64,000 nt of DNA from assembly GCF_042682785.1 (NCBI RefSeq), contig NZ_JBHUIB010000001.1, positions 682,001 to 746,000 on the forward strand, written 5' to 3'. Both the position numbers and the translations under genes were made by a program. How positions within the stretch are numbered: the stretch's first letter is position 1; each line of letters begins with the position of its first letter. The DNA is from Thalassotalea_F euphylliae (GTDB taxonomy: Bacteria; Pseudomonadota; Gammaproteobacteria; Enterobacterales; Alteromonadaceae). Shown here in pieces: positions 28,522-36,286 of the stretch. Below the pieces are notes generated by a model. It was not told the DNA's origin, searched no databases, and saw only the letters and a program-made list of their open reading frames with translations.

Positions 28522-29457
28522 TTAACCGTTGATGAAATCGATACCTTCTTTGATATCTTTGTTAAGTGTTTCAAGCATGTCTTCTTTTGCTTTTTGTTCG
28601 AACGCACTTAATTCACCGTAAGAAAGGATTTCTTCAACACCGTTCTTACCAAGACGTACTGGGTGAGCGAAGTACTCAGCATCGCCGTTTTCAACTGCAA
28701 CGTAAGCGTAATCAACAACCTCTTCACCGTTTAAGCCTTTGATTAAAGACATTGTGAAGCGTGCTGCTGCTGCGCCCATTGATAATGTCGCTGAACCGCC
28801 GCCCGCTTTCGCGTTAACAACTTCAGTACCTGCGTTTTGGATACGCGGTGTAAGTGCTGCAACTTCTTCTTCAGTGAACTCAACACCTTCAACTTGTGAA
28901 AGAAGAGGAAGAATCGTTGTACCTGAGTGACCACCAATAACTGGCACTTTAACAGATGCTACGTCAACACCTTTAAGTTCAGCAATAAATGCTTCTGAAC
29001 GGATAACGTCAAGCGTTGTTACACCGAATACACGGTTTGCTTCGTAAGTACCTGCTTTCTTGAATACTTCAGCAACGATTGGCACTGTGCCGTTTACTGG
29101 GTTAGTGATAACACCTACTAATGCTTTAGGACAGTTTGCAACGATACCTTCAGCAAGTGTCTTAACGATACCAGCGTTTACGTTGAATAGGTCAGCACGG
29201 TCCATACCAGGCTTACGTGGCATACCCGCTGGGATAATTACAATGTCAGCACCGTCTAGTGCAGGCGCTAAATCGTCAGCACCGTAACCTTTTACGTTAA
29301 CTGCCGTTGGGATGTGGCTTAAATCTACAGCTACACCTGGAACAACTGGTGCTACGTCGTACAACGCTAGATCAGAACCTGCTGGTAATTGAGTTTTTAG
29401 AAGTAATGATAACGCTTGGCCGATACCGCCAGCTGCGCCTAAAACAGCAACTTTCAT
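28522..29457 (-). CDS. mdh: NAD-dependent malate dehydrogenase
   Basis: Malate dehydrogenase interconverts malate and oxaloacetate in the TCA cycle. The 311-residue protein has the N-terminal Rossmann motif VLGAAGGIGQA, the substrate-binding IPAGMPRKPGM and RADLFNVNAG loops, and the catalytic His in IGGHSGTTILPL. Length and motifs match the dimeric gammaproteobacterial type. It is divergent from argR, a linkage common to Vibrio, Shewanella and Alteromonadales. Confidence 0.98.
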   Translation of the reverse strand: MKVAVLGAAGGIGQALSLLLKTQLPAGSDLALYDVAPVVPGVAVDLSHIPTAVNVKGYGADDLAPALDGADIVIIPAGMPRKPGMDRADLFNVNAGIVKTLAEGIVANCPKALVGVITNPVNGTVPIVAEVFKKAGTYEANRVFGVTTLDVIRSEAFIAELKGVDVASVKVPVIGGHSGTTILPLLSQVEGVEFTEEEVAALTPRIQNAGTEVVNAKAGGGSATLSMGAAAARFTMSLIKGLNGEEVVDYAYVAVENGDAEYFAHPVRLGKNGVEEILSYGELSAFEQKAKEDMLETLNKDIKEGIDFING

Positions 29458-29762
29458 TGAAATTCTCCGGAATTTGAGTAATTACGTTAATTTTTGTCGC
29501 CCAAAAGATATAGTATTGACGCATAAAACTCAATCTATTCTCTGAGCGGTGTTTAGAATCTATTCGCCTAATTAAGCAACTTTTGTTTACAGGCAAACGA
29601 TGATTTTCGCTAACCCATGTTACTTTTGCCAGCACGTATAAACTATTCTCACTATTGGCAAGAATTATCGCCAGCAACTTGGTATAGTAGAGGATAGACT
29701 AAAAATAACTGAATGGAATGCGACATAGGTAGTACATTCACTGCAATTGGTTACAACACGCT
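29458..29762. promoter_or_regulatory. mdh-argR divergent promoter region
   Basis: These 305 bases separate mdh and argR. A TATAGT box at 29683-29688 could be a -10 for argR. I looked for ARG boxes (TGAAT-N4-ATTCA type) and found only isolated halves (TGAAT near 29710, ATTCA near 29737) at the wrong spacing, so autoregulation by ArgR is not shown. No small gene is evident. Confidence 0.4.
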
Positions 29763-30239
29763 ATGACAACACCACAACAAAAACAAGAAGCCTTAGTACA
29801 AGCCTTTAAAGACCTACTAAAACAAGAACAATTTGGTTCGCAAGGTGAAATTGTTGACGCGTTAAAAGCGCAAGGTTTTGACAACATCAGCCAATCAAAA
29901 GTATCACGCATGCTCAGTAAGTTTGGCGCAGTTCGCACCCGTAATGCTCGCCAAGAAATGGTCTACTGCTTGCCTGCCGAGCTTGGCGTTCCTACAGCCA
30001 AAAGCCCATTAAAACAGTTGGTTCTAGACATAGAACATAACGATGTGATGATCATTATCCGCACTAGCCCGGGCGCTGCACAATTAATTGCCCGTTTGCT
30101 TGATAGTGTCAGTAAAAGTGATGGCGTATTAGGCACTATTGCTGGTGACGATACAATTTTTATCGCGCCAACAGATACGAAATTGATTTCAGAAACCATT
30201 GTGAAGTTAGAAGATCTATTCCAAAAGAACCTCGGCTAG
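29763..30239 (+). CDS. argR: Arginine repressor ArgR
   Basis: ArgR is the hexameric, arginine-dependent regulator of arginine biosynthesis and catabolism genes. The 158-residue protein has the N-terminal winged helix (EIVDALKAQGFDNISQSKVSRMLSKFG) and the C-terminal trimerisation/arginine-binding domain (GAAQLIARLLDS and the GTIAGDDTIFIAP motif with its paired Asp). It is full length and terminates at a clear hairpin. Confidence 0.98.
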   Translation: MTTPQQKQEALVQAFKDLLKQEQFGSQGEIVDALKAQGFDNISQSKVSRMLSKFGAVRTRNARQEMVYCLPAELGVPTAKSPLKQLVLDIEHNDVMIIIRTSPGAAQLIARLLDSVSKSDGVLGTIAGDDTIFIAPTDTKLISETIVKLEDLFQKNLG

Positions 30240-30271
30240 CAACTCATGTAAGCTGACTACTTCATCACAAA

Positions 30272-30301
30272 CAAAAAAGCCACCCGAAGGTGGCTTTTTT
30301 A
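30272..30301. terminator. Bidirectional terminator between argR and the TonB receptor gene
   Basis: GCCACC and GGTGGC pair around CGAA, flanked by six A and six T residues, between two convergent genes. Confidence 0.92.
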
Positions 30302-30314
30302 ATACCTATATCGC

Positions 30315-32855
30315 TTAGAAGCTACCGCGAATACCAACTGTGATATTACGGCCAGGTAATGGTGCATCGTTCTTCAAGAATGAAGAGTGAACACGCGCTT
30401 CTTCGTCAGTCAGGTTATTACCTTTCACGAAAATAGCCATGTCTGAGCCAATACCGTCAATGAAGTAGTTGAAGTTCGCATCAACCATAGTGTAGCTGTC
30501 AGTTTCTGTTTCAAACTCAGCAACATCATCTTGCTTGAAGTAATAGCTAACAGCTAATTCAGCCGCAATTTGGTTATTCACGTAGTTGAACTGTGAACCA
30601 ATGCGCATTGGTGGAATACGCGGAATGTTACCGCCGTCAGAAAGCTCTGCACGGATGTAGTCACCAAATACGGTCATTTTTAATGGTGCGCTAATTTGAT
30701 AAACAAACTCTGCTTCAACACCATACATGTCAACGTCATCTTGTTGATAAATGAATAATGACAAGCCTTCTTCTTCGTGGCCATGCTCATCTTCCATTTC
30801 TTCCATGTGCTCGTCTTCATGTTCATGCTCGTCACCATGGTCGTGACCATCTTCCATCACAAAACCTGTGTCTTGCTGATAGTAGTAGTCTTCAATATGG
30901 TTGTAGAACGCGCTAACAATAAAGCCGAAGTCACCTTCAAATTTACGCCATGTCACATCTAGGTTGTAAGACGTTTCTAGATCTACATCTTGGTCGCCAA
31001 TTTCAATATCAACGTGGTCGCCGTGCTCGTGTATTTCGTAAAGTGCACCCACTTCAAACGTGTTAGTACCGATATGTGGACCATTAGAGAATAATTCTGC
31101 TGCAGATGGCGCACGTTGTGAGAATGCTGCCGAGAAACCTAGGTTGTAGCCCGGCTCGTAATCCCAAACAATACCAACAGACGCACTTACTGGCGTGAAG
31201 TCTTGGTCATCTAACGCTAGATGCTCATCTTCGTGCTCATCATGCTCTTCGCCTTCTTCATGCTCGTCATGATGCTCATCTTCGTGTTCATCATCATGAT
31301 GCTCTTCTGCCATACCGTTAGGCTTAAGCTCCACATACTCAATACGAGCACCAAGTTGTAGCAACACATCTTCACTTAAGTGTGTTTCTTCCAACCATGC
31401 AAGCGCAAGTGTTGACGTTTCAGACGGTGGTGTGAATGCTTCTTCACCCGTTGCTTCGAAGTCGCTGTGTTTGTAGTGCAACGTCCAAGCACCGTTCCAA
31501 CCGTTCCAATCAGCGTGGTATAAGTCAGCACGTGCTTCATAGCTTTCGTTTTTAAACGTTGTACCCACTTCACCCTCTTCAACTTCCTGATGTTGGTAGT
31601 CAGTGTAGGCAAACTTAGTCGCTAAGCGGTTTAAGAACTTATCTTCAAAGTAAAGGTCGCTTAGCATTTGGAAGCGATCTTGCTCCAAATCACCATATAC
31701 GCCCTCTTCCTCATGCTCTTCATGTTCGTCATGCTCTTCGCCTTCATGCTCATCGTGTTCTTCTTCACCATGACCATGGCTGTGACCCGGAATACCGTAC
31801 TCACGATCTAAACGGCCGTAAGAGAAACCAACAAAACCGTTATCTAGAATGTAGCTAGTACCAATCGTGAAGCCAGAAGATTTAGATGCACTGTTTTCAA
31901 GCGTACCTTTTACGCCCTCTTCCTCGTGCTCTTCATGCTCTTCGCCTTCATGCTCGTCATGGTCTTCTTCATGCTCATCATGGTGCTCGTCGTGTGCTTC
32001 TGCGTAACCCGGAATATCGTAGTCGTTTGATTCACGCCAGAAACCATCTAAATACAACGCGAAGTTACCAGAACCAGTATTCAACGCAAAAGACGCTTCG
32101 TCTTCATCGGATACACTGCTGTGCTGTGCCAAGTAGTCAAATGTGGTATCTGTCGACGTTGGTACACGGTTATCTACTACGTTAACCACACCACCAATAG
32201 CACCGCTACCGTAAAATAAGGTTGCAGGGCCACGTAATACTTCAATTTGTGTTGCCGTTGCCGCTTCTGTTGACACAATATGGTCAGCACCTACGCGAGA
32301 CGCGTCACCCACATCTAGGCCATTCTGTGTAACCATTACACGCGGGCCATCCATACCACGAATAATTGGCGTGCTTGACACTGGGCCGTAGTAGCTTGAG
32401 TGAACACCCACTTCGTTTTTCAAGGTTTCACCAAGTGTTGATGCTTGCTTCATACGCAGCTCATCAGCCGCTAGTACATTGATCGGTAAAGCTGACTCAA
32501 TCGCAGATGAATGCAACGGTGTTGCGTGAATATCGATAATTTCCATTACCGTTGGCGCTAACGTAATAGACAAGCCGGTGACATCACTGTCAGATACCAC
32601 CACATCTTCATGGTAATGACTGTAATTATCAGCTTTTACGTGCAGCTCTACAGGACCTTTAGCTACATCAGTAATAGAGAATTGACCGTTTTCATCCGTT
32701 AAAACGCGCGTTTTCACGTTTTCTACGTGAATTTCAGCATTAGCGATAGGGTTGCCTTGGGCATCAACCACTTTACCTGAAATATTTTGCGCCATTGCAT
32801 TCGCAATAACAGCGGAATTGATCGCTAACGCGATCATGACCTTGTTAAATTTCAT
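30315..32855 (-). CDS. TonB-dependent receptor with histidine-rich loops, probable zinc uptake (ZnuD-like)
   Basis: From ATG 32855 (AAGG 8 bases upstream) the protein is 846 residues: a signal peptide (MKFNKVMIALAINSAVIANAMA), a carboxypeptidase-regulatory-like beta-sandwich (about 25-105), a TonB plug (VLRGPATLFYGSGAIGGVVNVVDNR) and a 22-strand-type barrel ending in F. Four surface-loop positions carry dense His/Glu/Asp blocks of the (D/E)EHE type. Histidine-rich loops are known in the zinc receptor ZnuD of Neisseria, so zinc (or another divalent metal) is the likely substrate. A small CxxC protein gene lies 71 bases upstream on the same strand, behind a Zur-like operator. Confidence 0.88.
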   Translation of the reverse strand: MKFNKVMIALAINSAVIANAMAQNISGKVVDAQGNPIANAEIHVENVKTRVLTDENGQFSITDVAKGPVELHVKADNYSHYHEDVVVSDSDVTGLSITLAPTVMEIIDIHATPLHSSAIESALPINVLAADELRMKQASTLGETLKNEVGVHSSYYGPVSSTPIIRGMDGPRVMVTQNGLDVGDASRVGADHIVSTEAATATQIEVLRGPATLFYGSGAIGGVVNVVDNRVPTSTDTTFDYLAQHSSVSDEDEASFALNTGSGNFALYLDGFWRESNDYDIPGYAEAHDEHHDEHEEDHDEHEGEEHEEHEEEGVKGTLENSASKSSGFTIGTSYILDNGFVGFSYGRLDREYGIPGHSHGHGEEEHDEHEGEEHDEHEEHEEEGVYGDLEQDRFQMLSDLYFEDKFLNRLATKFAYTDYQHQEVEEGEVGTTFKNESYEARADLYHADWNGWNGAWTLHYKHSDFEATGEEAFTPPSETSTLALAWLEETHLSEDVLLQLGARIEYVELKPNGMAEEHHDDEHEDEHHDEHEEGEEHDEHEDEHLALDDQDFTPVSASVGIVWDYEPGYNLGFSAAFSQRAPSAAELFSNGPHIGTNTFEVGALYEIHEHGDHVDIEIGDQDVDLETSYNLDVTWRKFEGDFGFIVSAFYNHIEDYYYQQDTGFVMEDGHDHGDEHEHEDEHMEEMEDEHGHEEEGLSLFIYQQDDVDMYGVEAEFVYQISAPLKMTVFGDYIRAELSDGGNIPRIPPMRIGSQFNYVNNQIAAELAVSYYFKQDDVAEFETETDSYTMVDANFNYFIDGIGSDMAIFVKGNNLTDEEARVHSSFLKNDAPLPGRNITVGIRGSF
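30761..32012 (-). repeat. Four His/Asp/Glu-rich low-complexity coding blocks in the TonB receptor
   Basis: Blocks at about 30761-30858, 31220-31312, 31700-31790 and 31908-32012 encode alternating His and acidic residues (units such as HDEHE and EEHEEH). They are similar in DNA as well as protein and are separated by ordinary barrel sequence. They are degenerate, unequal in length and in frame within one gene, so they are metal-binding loops and not a CRISPR-type array. Confidence 0.85.
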
Positions 32856-32926
32856 GATTAAACCTTGTAATAAATCGGGGTGTTCTTCACCAGCAAGCTG
32901 CGGCAAAGAACGATTGAGAAACTTTG

Positions 32927-33229
32927 TTAAAAGCTCAGAGAGGGCGGCCCTCTCAAGTGTGGTAGTAAATGAGGGAAACAGACAAAACTATCGTCTTGCT
33001 GCGCTTCATATTTGGCACGTTTTAAATGATTTCCATCGGCCGGAACAACGTTAATGTCGCTTCCAGCGTCAATTGCATTATGACAAAGGTGGCATTCTAT
33101 TCCTGTATCATGCTGCGATAATATTTCACTGTGGGCGCTATGCGAAAACGACAAAAACAGCCATGCTACTAGCGCTAGCATGCTGTATAAGCGTAATTTT
33201 TTATTATTGGTTAAGAAGTACCCGTTCAT
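32927..33229 (-). CDS. Small secreted CxxC protein upstream of the TonB receptor
   Basis: ATG 33229 gives about 100 residues: a long basic N-region, a hydrophobic signal segment (SMLALVAWLFLSFSHSAHS), then a short mature part with ECHLCHNAID and a later C-x-x-H (CFPHLLPHL). It resembles small proteins found beside zinc receptor or zinc transporter genes and annotated as zinc-uptake-associated chaperones; this is recognised from context and the Cys/His motif, not from a strong family match. A GTG at 33250 is an alternative start. Neither start has its own good SD, but a strong SD lies further upstream before a leader peptide frame. Confidence 0.62.
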   Translation of the reverse strand: MNGYFLTNNKKLRLYSMLALVAWLFLSFSHSAHSEILSQHDTGIECHLCHNAIDAGSDINVVPADGNHLKRAKYEAQQDDSFVCFPHLLPHLRGPPSLSF

Positions 33230-33273
33230 AGCGAGGTGATAATATAACACCGAGGATTACACTTCAATGACAA
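33226..33273 (-). CDS. Possible 15-residue leader peptide before the CxxC gene
   Basis: On the minus strand an AAGGAGG SD (33281-33287) is followed, 7 bases on, by TTG 33273 and a short frame, MSLKCNPRCYIITSL. Its TGA stop overlaps the ATG of the CxxC protein, which would permit translational coupling. The frame overlaps the Zur-like operator. The strong SD is the main evidence; the peptide itself is unproven, and a frameshift error is an alternative explanation. Confidence 0.35.
   Translation of the reverse strand: MSLKCNPRCYIITSL
33235..33251 (-). promoter_or_regulatory. Candidate Zur operator
   Basis: GGTGTTATATTATCACC (minus strand) is a near palindrome. It matches the gammaproteobacterial Zur core TGTTATANTATAACA at 13 of 15 positions and lies 5 bases upstream of the CxxC protein start. 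A TTGTCA hexamer 18 bases before TGTTAT would put the operator over the -10. It predicts repression of the CxxC-TonB receptor operon when zinc is plentiful. Confidence 0.6.
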
Positions 33274-33342
33274 GCCTTTACCTCCTTAAACAAAATTGGT
33301 TAGTCTAATGACAATTTTTTATACCAAAAAGAAGGACCTACC

Positions 33343-33774
33343 ATGGGCTACCACCCTTTATTTCTGCCGCTATTCGGTATGGTGTTACTCACCTGCCTAG
33401 TGTGGATATTTATGTACACTAAGCGCTTGAGCTACGTTACCAAGCACAGAATTGCCGCTGATAGATTACATTTACCTGAGAAAGTCGCAGAGCTGTTACC
33501 TGACCACGTCAACGCTGCCTCGAACAACTTAAAGAATTTGTTTGAAATGCCGGTACTGTTTTATGTCACCGTATTTGTTGCCGCATCTATTCATGACCAC
33601 AGCGTGGTGAGCAACCTATCTGCATGGGCTTTTTTGTTTTTGCGCATTCTTCACTCCATTGCACATTGCATGAATGGAAAGGTGATGCCACGGTTTATCT
33701 TCTACGTGCTGTCGTGTTTGGCATTGTTTACGTTTATTGGCAGTGTGTTTGGACAGATGCTTGGTAGTAAGTGA
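33343..33774 (+). CDS. MAPEG family membrane protein
   Basis: The 143-residue protein has four hydrophobic segments and resembles the MAPEG (membrane-associated eicosanoid/glutathione metabolism) family. The conserved NLFEMPVLFYV segment, where glutathione-binding residues lie, and an RILHSIAHC block in the third helix region are visible. Bacterial members are mostly uncharacterised. An SD (GAAGGA) precedes the ATG. It is divergent from the zinc-related operon. Confidence 0.85.
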   Translation: MGYHPLFLPLFGMVLLTCLVWIFMYTKRLSYVTKHRIAADRLHLPEKVAELLPDHVNAASNNLKNLFEMPVLFYVTVFVAASIHDHSVVSNLSAWAFLFLRILHSIAHCMNGKVMPRFIFYVLSCLALFTFIGSVFGQMLGSK

Positions 33775-33951
33775 TTAAGTTTTGAAAGCATAGCGTTCTT
33801 ACTTCAAGGACGCTTAGTTTAAAAAGGACATAATAAGTGCATAGAATCAGTCTTCCCCCCCAGACAGCCAACTAATGCTTCATTGCCATAAAAAGTCCTT
33901 TTAGTGACAAGTCCACTCATAAAAAACGCACTATAAACCGAGCATAGACCA

Positions 33952-33977
33952 TTTAATTTGGCTCTGACCCCTTTTAT
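33952..33977 (-). repeat. Left GGGGTCAGAG-type repeat
   Basis: This 26-base element contains GGCTCTGACCCC and is flanked by TTTAATT and TTTTAT. It is the inverted counterpart of the copy at 34758-34783. Elements with the core GGGGTCAGAG recur in many Gammaproteobacteria and are associated with REP-type repeats and Y1 (RAYT) transposases; no transposase is present here. Confidence 0.7.
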
Positions 33978-33982
33978 GCGAT

Positions 33983-34534
33983 TCATGCTATGCCTGACTC
34001 TCGAACTATTTGGTCATTCTCAGGATAGTAAACACTATGGTATTTTCTACTCATAGACTTACTTGAGCCGGCCATATTTGTCTCGTATAAATAAAGTGGC
34101 TTTTCAGAACCTTCAATTTTATGCTGATACAGTTCGTGATATAAATTTGTATAACCATTAAGTCTTTGATCAATAATTACTTCGTTCCCGTCATAAAAAT
34201 GCAATACATAACCCGGGGTAGGAGCAGCCAAAATTTGCAGTCTCATTTCTAATGAATTAACTGAAGATATTTCCTCCCACTTGTAGCTTGCTTTTTCCTT
34301 CACTATTAGCCCATTTTCCGACGTTGTAACAATCACAACTTTATTGCGAAAAGTTTGTACCATTGGCGTTATAAGTGCCAAAAATAGCAGCCCTCCAGAT
34401 AGCAATTGAAGCTCATATTGCCTATCATTTAACACACTAAATACGAAAAAAAATAAAGTGATAATAATAACTACCACCATATCTTTTAGGGCTTTTACAT
34501 AGTTTACTTCAAGTAATGTATACTTATTTTTCAT
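33983..34534 (-). CDS. Hypothetical membrane protein, candidate immunity protein
   Basis: I do not recognise a named family for this 183-residue protein. It has two adjacent transmembrane helices (about 18-36 and 42-62) followed by a soluble part with beta-strand character (KVVIVTTSENGLIVKEKASYKWEEISSV), reminiscent of bacterial PH-like domains. It lies 35 bases downstream of a truncated toxin-like C-terminus on the same strand, the normal position of an immunity gene, and both are enclosed by inverted repeats. The immunity role is inferred from position only. The SD is weak and the region looks AT-rich relative to its neighbours. Confidence 0.55.
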   Translation of the reverse strand: MKNKYTLLEVNYVKALKDMVVVIIITLFFFVFSVLNDRQYELQLLSGGLLFLALITPMVQTFRNKVVIVTTSENGLIVKEKASYKWEEISSVNSLEMRLQILAAPTPGYVLHFYDGNEVIIDQRLNGYTNLYHELYQHKIEGSEKPLYLYETNMAGSSKSMSRKYHSVYYPENDQIVRESGIA

Positions 34535-34569
34535 GTTTTATTTCTGTATAAGTAAATCAGTACTTATAC

Positions 34570-34767
34570 TTACTCTCCTTTAAACCAATCAGAAAAAAAC
34601 GTATTTGATTGAGCACTAGTTAAGGCTCCTGCAGAACTAGCGGCAATTGGCCTCAAAGTTGCTTTATTAAGAAGTACTGTAGGTAAATTTTGTGAATATT
34701 TACCTAACATAGTGTTAGCACCATAAGAAACAGCTCCACTGGCTAGACCAGAAATAAATAAAAGGGG
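34570..34767 (-). pseudogene. Truncated C-terminus of a large toxin-like protein
   Basis: A minus-strand frame of 65 codons without a start encodes FISGLASGAVSYGANTM, then SAGALTSAQSNTFFSDWFKGE before TAA. Glycine/alanine/serine-rich segments of this kind are typical of the C-terminal part of RHS and other polymorphic toxins. Upstream the frame ends abruptly at a TGA inside the right GGGGTCAGAG repeat, so the bulk of the gene is missing. It is too short for a firm family call. Confidence 0.5.
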
Positions 34768-34783
34768 TCAGAGTCCAATTAAA
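34758..34783 (+). repeat. Right GGGGTCAGAG-type repeat
   Basis: This copy contains AAAAGGGGTCAGAGTCC and AATTAAA, and is the inverted partner of 33952-33977 with one base inserted and one or two substituted. The pair encloses about 780 bases holding the toxin remnant and the candidate immunity gene. Confidence 0.7.
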
Positions 34784-34835
34784 TTACCCAAACACATCAA
34801 AACAACGCATTTACTTGGGTTACTTACATCTCTTA

Positions 34836-34864
34836 AAAATAAAAAGGGCGACTAACGCCCTTTA
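34836..34864 (-). terminator. Terminator of the M16 peptidase operon
   Basis: On the minus strand AAAGGGCG and CGCCCTTT pair around a 5-base loop and run into TTTATTTTT, 23 bases beyond the M16 stop codon. Confidence 0.88.
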
Positions 34865-34886
34865 ATAAATAAGAAACGTAGCGCTT

Positions 34887-36284
34887 TTACCAATACATCT
34901 TCAACTCATCAAGCGCTTTCAGTTGTGGTTCAACAGTCGCTTTATCACCGACAACGACTAACGTCATCTTGGCTGGGTTCAAATACTTCTTCACCATGGC
35001 TGAGATTTCTTCTGGCGTTGCATCATACACTTTGGCGATATATTGCTTCAGGTATTGGTCAGACAAACCATGAAGTTCAAGGAAAGCAAGCTGATTGATA
35101 ATGGCACTACGTGATGAATTTCTCAGCACGAAAATGCCCGCCATATAATTTTTAATACCATCCAGTTCTTCTTTGCTTGGCGCTTCATTAGCTAACAAAT
35201 TAATTTCTTTAAAAATTTCTTTTAACGAATTGCCGGTATGCTCAGCCGTCACATCGGCAGCTTGATACCAGAGACCGGTATTAACACGATTAACCACACT
35301 AGAGCGCGGCGAGTAAGTGTACCCCTTGTCTTCACGAATATTTGCGGTGATACGGCTAGAGAATGCACCACCAAGTAATGTATTCATCATGGTCATTTCG
35401 AGGTAGTCTTCGTGTTCAGGCCCAAATGATGCCAGTCCTAAACGCAGTGTTGATTGCGGTGCATCGGCGCGGTCAATCATAACAATTTTAGGGCCTGCTT
35501 CAGCAACTACCGCCTTGGTAGCGCGTTTTTCACCAATCTTCCACGTACCAAATGCTTGATGCACCGCAGCGGTGACTTTTGCTTGGTCAAATACCCCTGA
35601 AACATAAAGGTGTGTGCGATTAGGTACAATATTGGTTGCAACGAACTGGCTAATATCTTCAGTGGTTAATGCCGCTAAAGACTCATCCGTTGGATACAGT
35701 TGCCCGTAGGGGTGATTGCCATAAATTTCTTTGTAAAATGCTTGGTTAGCAAGAGGTCCGGGGCGTGACAGGTTAACTTTTAGCTGACGTTGACGATCCG
35801 TTTTAATACGCGACAAGTCTTGTTCTGCCAGTTTTGCATGCAACGCCATATCAGCAACTACTGCTACCGCTTCATCGGCAAATTCACTGAGCACGTCCAT
35901 GCCTACCCAGCTTGAATCCATACCAACTGACGTATCAATTGAGCCGCCCATGCTCGCTACAGATTCAGCCAACTGCTTCGCTGTTTGCGTTTCTGTGCCT
36001 TGGCGCAACATTTCGTAGCTAATATCTGACAGCCATACCTTGCCGTTATCATCGACATTACCGGTATTGGTGACCAACCGAACCGTAACTTTCGGTGTTG
36101 AACCGTACGGTATAAAGGTGACCTTTAGGCCATTGGGTAAGCTTGTACTTTGTGTTTCTGGCACCGTAAATGCGCTTGGCTCTGCGCCAACAGGTGGCTT
36201 TTCTTTAGCAAACACCTGTGAAGAAAACGCCAAACTTGCGCTGACACCAAAGACAGCAGCGATCATTAAATTACTGAGTTTCAT
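34887..36284 (-). CDS. M16 family peptidase homologue, non-catalytic partner
   Basis: This 465-residue protein has a signal peptide (MKLSNLMIAAVFGVSASLAFSSQVFA) and two M16 (pitrilysin-like) half-domains. The position of the zinc motif HxxEH reads LSDISYEML, so no zinc ligands remain, while the downstream GGxxNASTG-like and arginine/tyrosine features of the C-terminal substrate-binding domain (GLASFGPEHEDYLEM, GYTYSPRSS) are kept. Bacterial M16B pairs work as heterodimers of an active and an inactive subunit; the gene 2 bases upstream encodes the active one. Periplasmic location is inferred. Confidence 0.9.
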   Translation of the reverse strand: MKLSNLMIAAVFGVSASLAFSSQVFAKEKPPVGAEPSAFTVPETQSTSLPNGLKVTFIPYGSTPKVTVRLVTNTGNVDDNGKVWLSDISYEMLRQGTETQTAKQLAESVASMGGSIDTSVGMDSSWVGMDVLSEFADEAVAVVADMALHAKLAEQDLSRIKTDRQRQLKVNLSRPGPLANQAFYKEIYGNHPYGQLYPTDESLAALTTEDISQFVATNIVPNRTHLYVSGVFDQAKVTAAVHQAFGTWKIGEKRATKAVVAEAGPKIVMIDRADAPQSTLRLGLASFGPEHEDYLEMTMMNTLLGGAFSSRITANIREDKGYTYSPRSSVVNRVNTGLWYQAADVTAEHTGNSLKEIFKEINLLANEAPSKEELDGIKNYMAGIFVLRNSSRSAIINQLAFLELHGLSDQYLKQYIAKVYDATPEEISAMVKKYLNPAKMTLVVVGDKATVEPQLKALDELKMYW

Positions 36285-36286
36285 AA

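Noticed and set aside
29700..29745. Possible ARG boxes before argR
   Set aside because: Only half-sites at the wrong spacing were found; no 18-base palindrome matches the operator.
30761..32012. Repetitive DNA that at first sight resembled a short tandem or CRISPR-like array
   Set aside because: The repeats are in-frame His/acidic codons inside a TonB receptor, without regular unit and spacer lengths.
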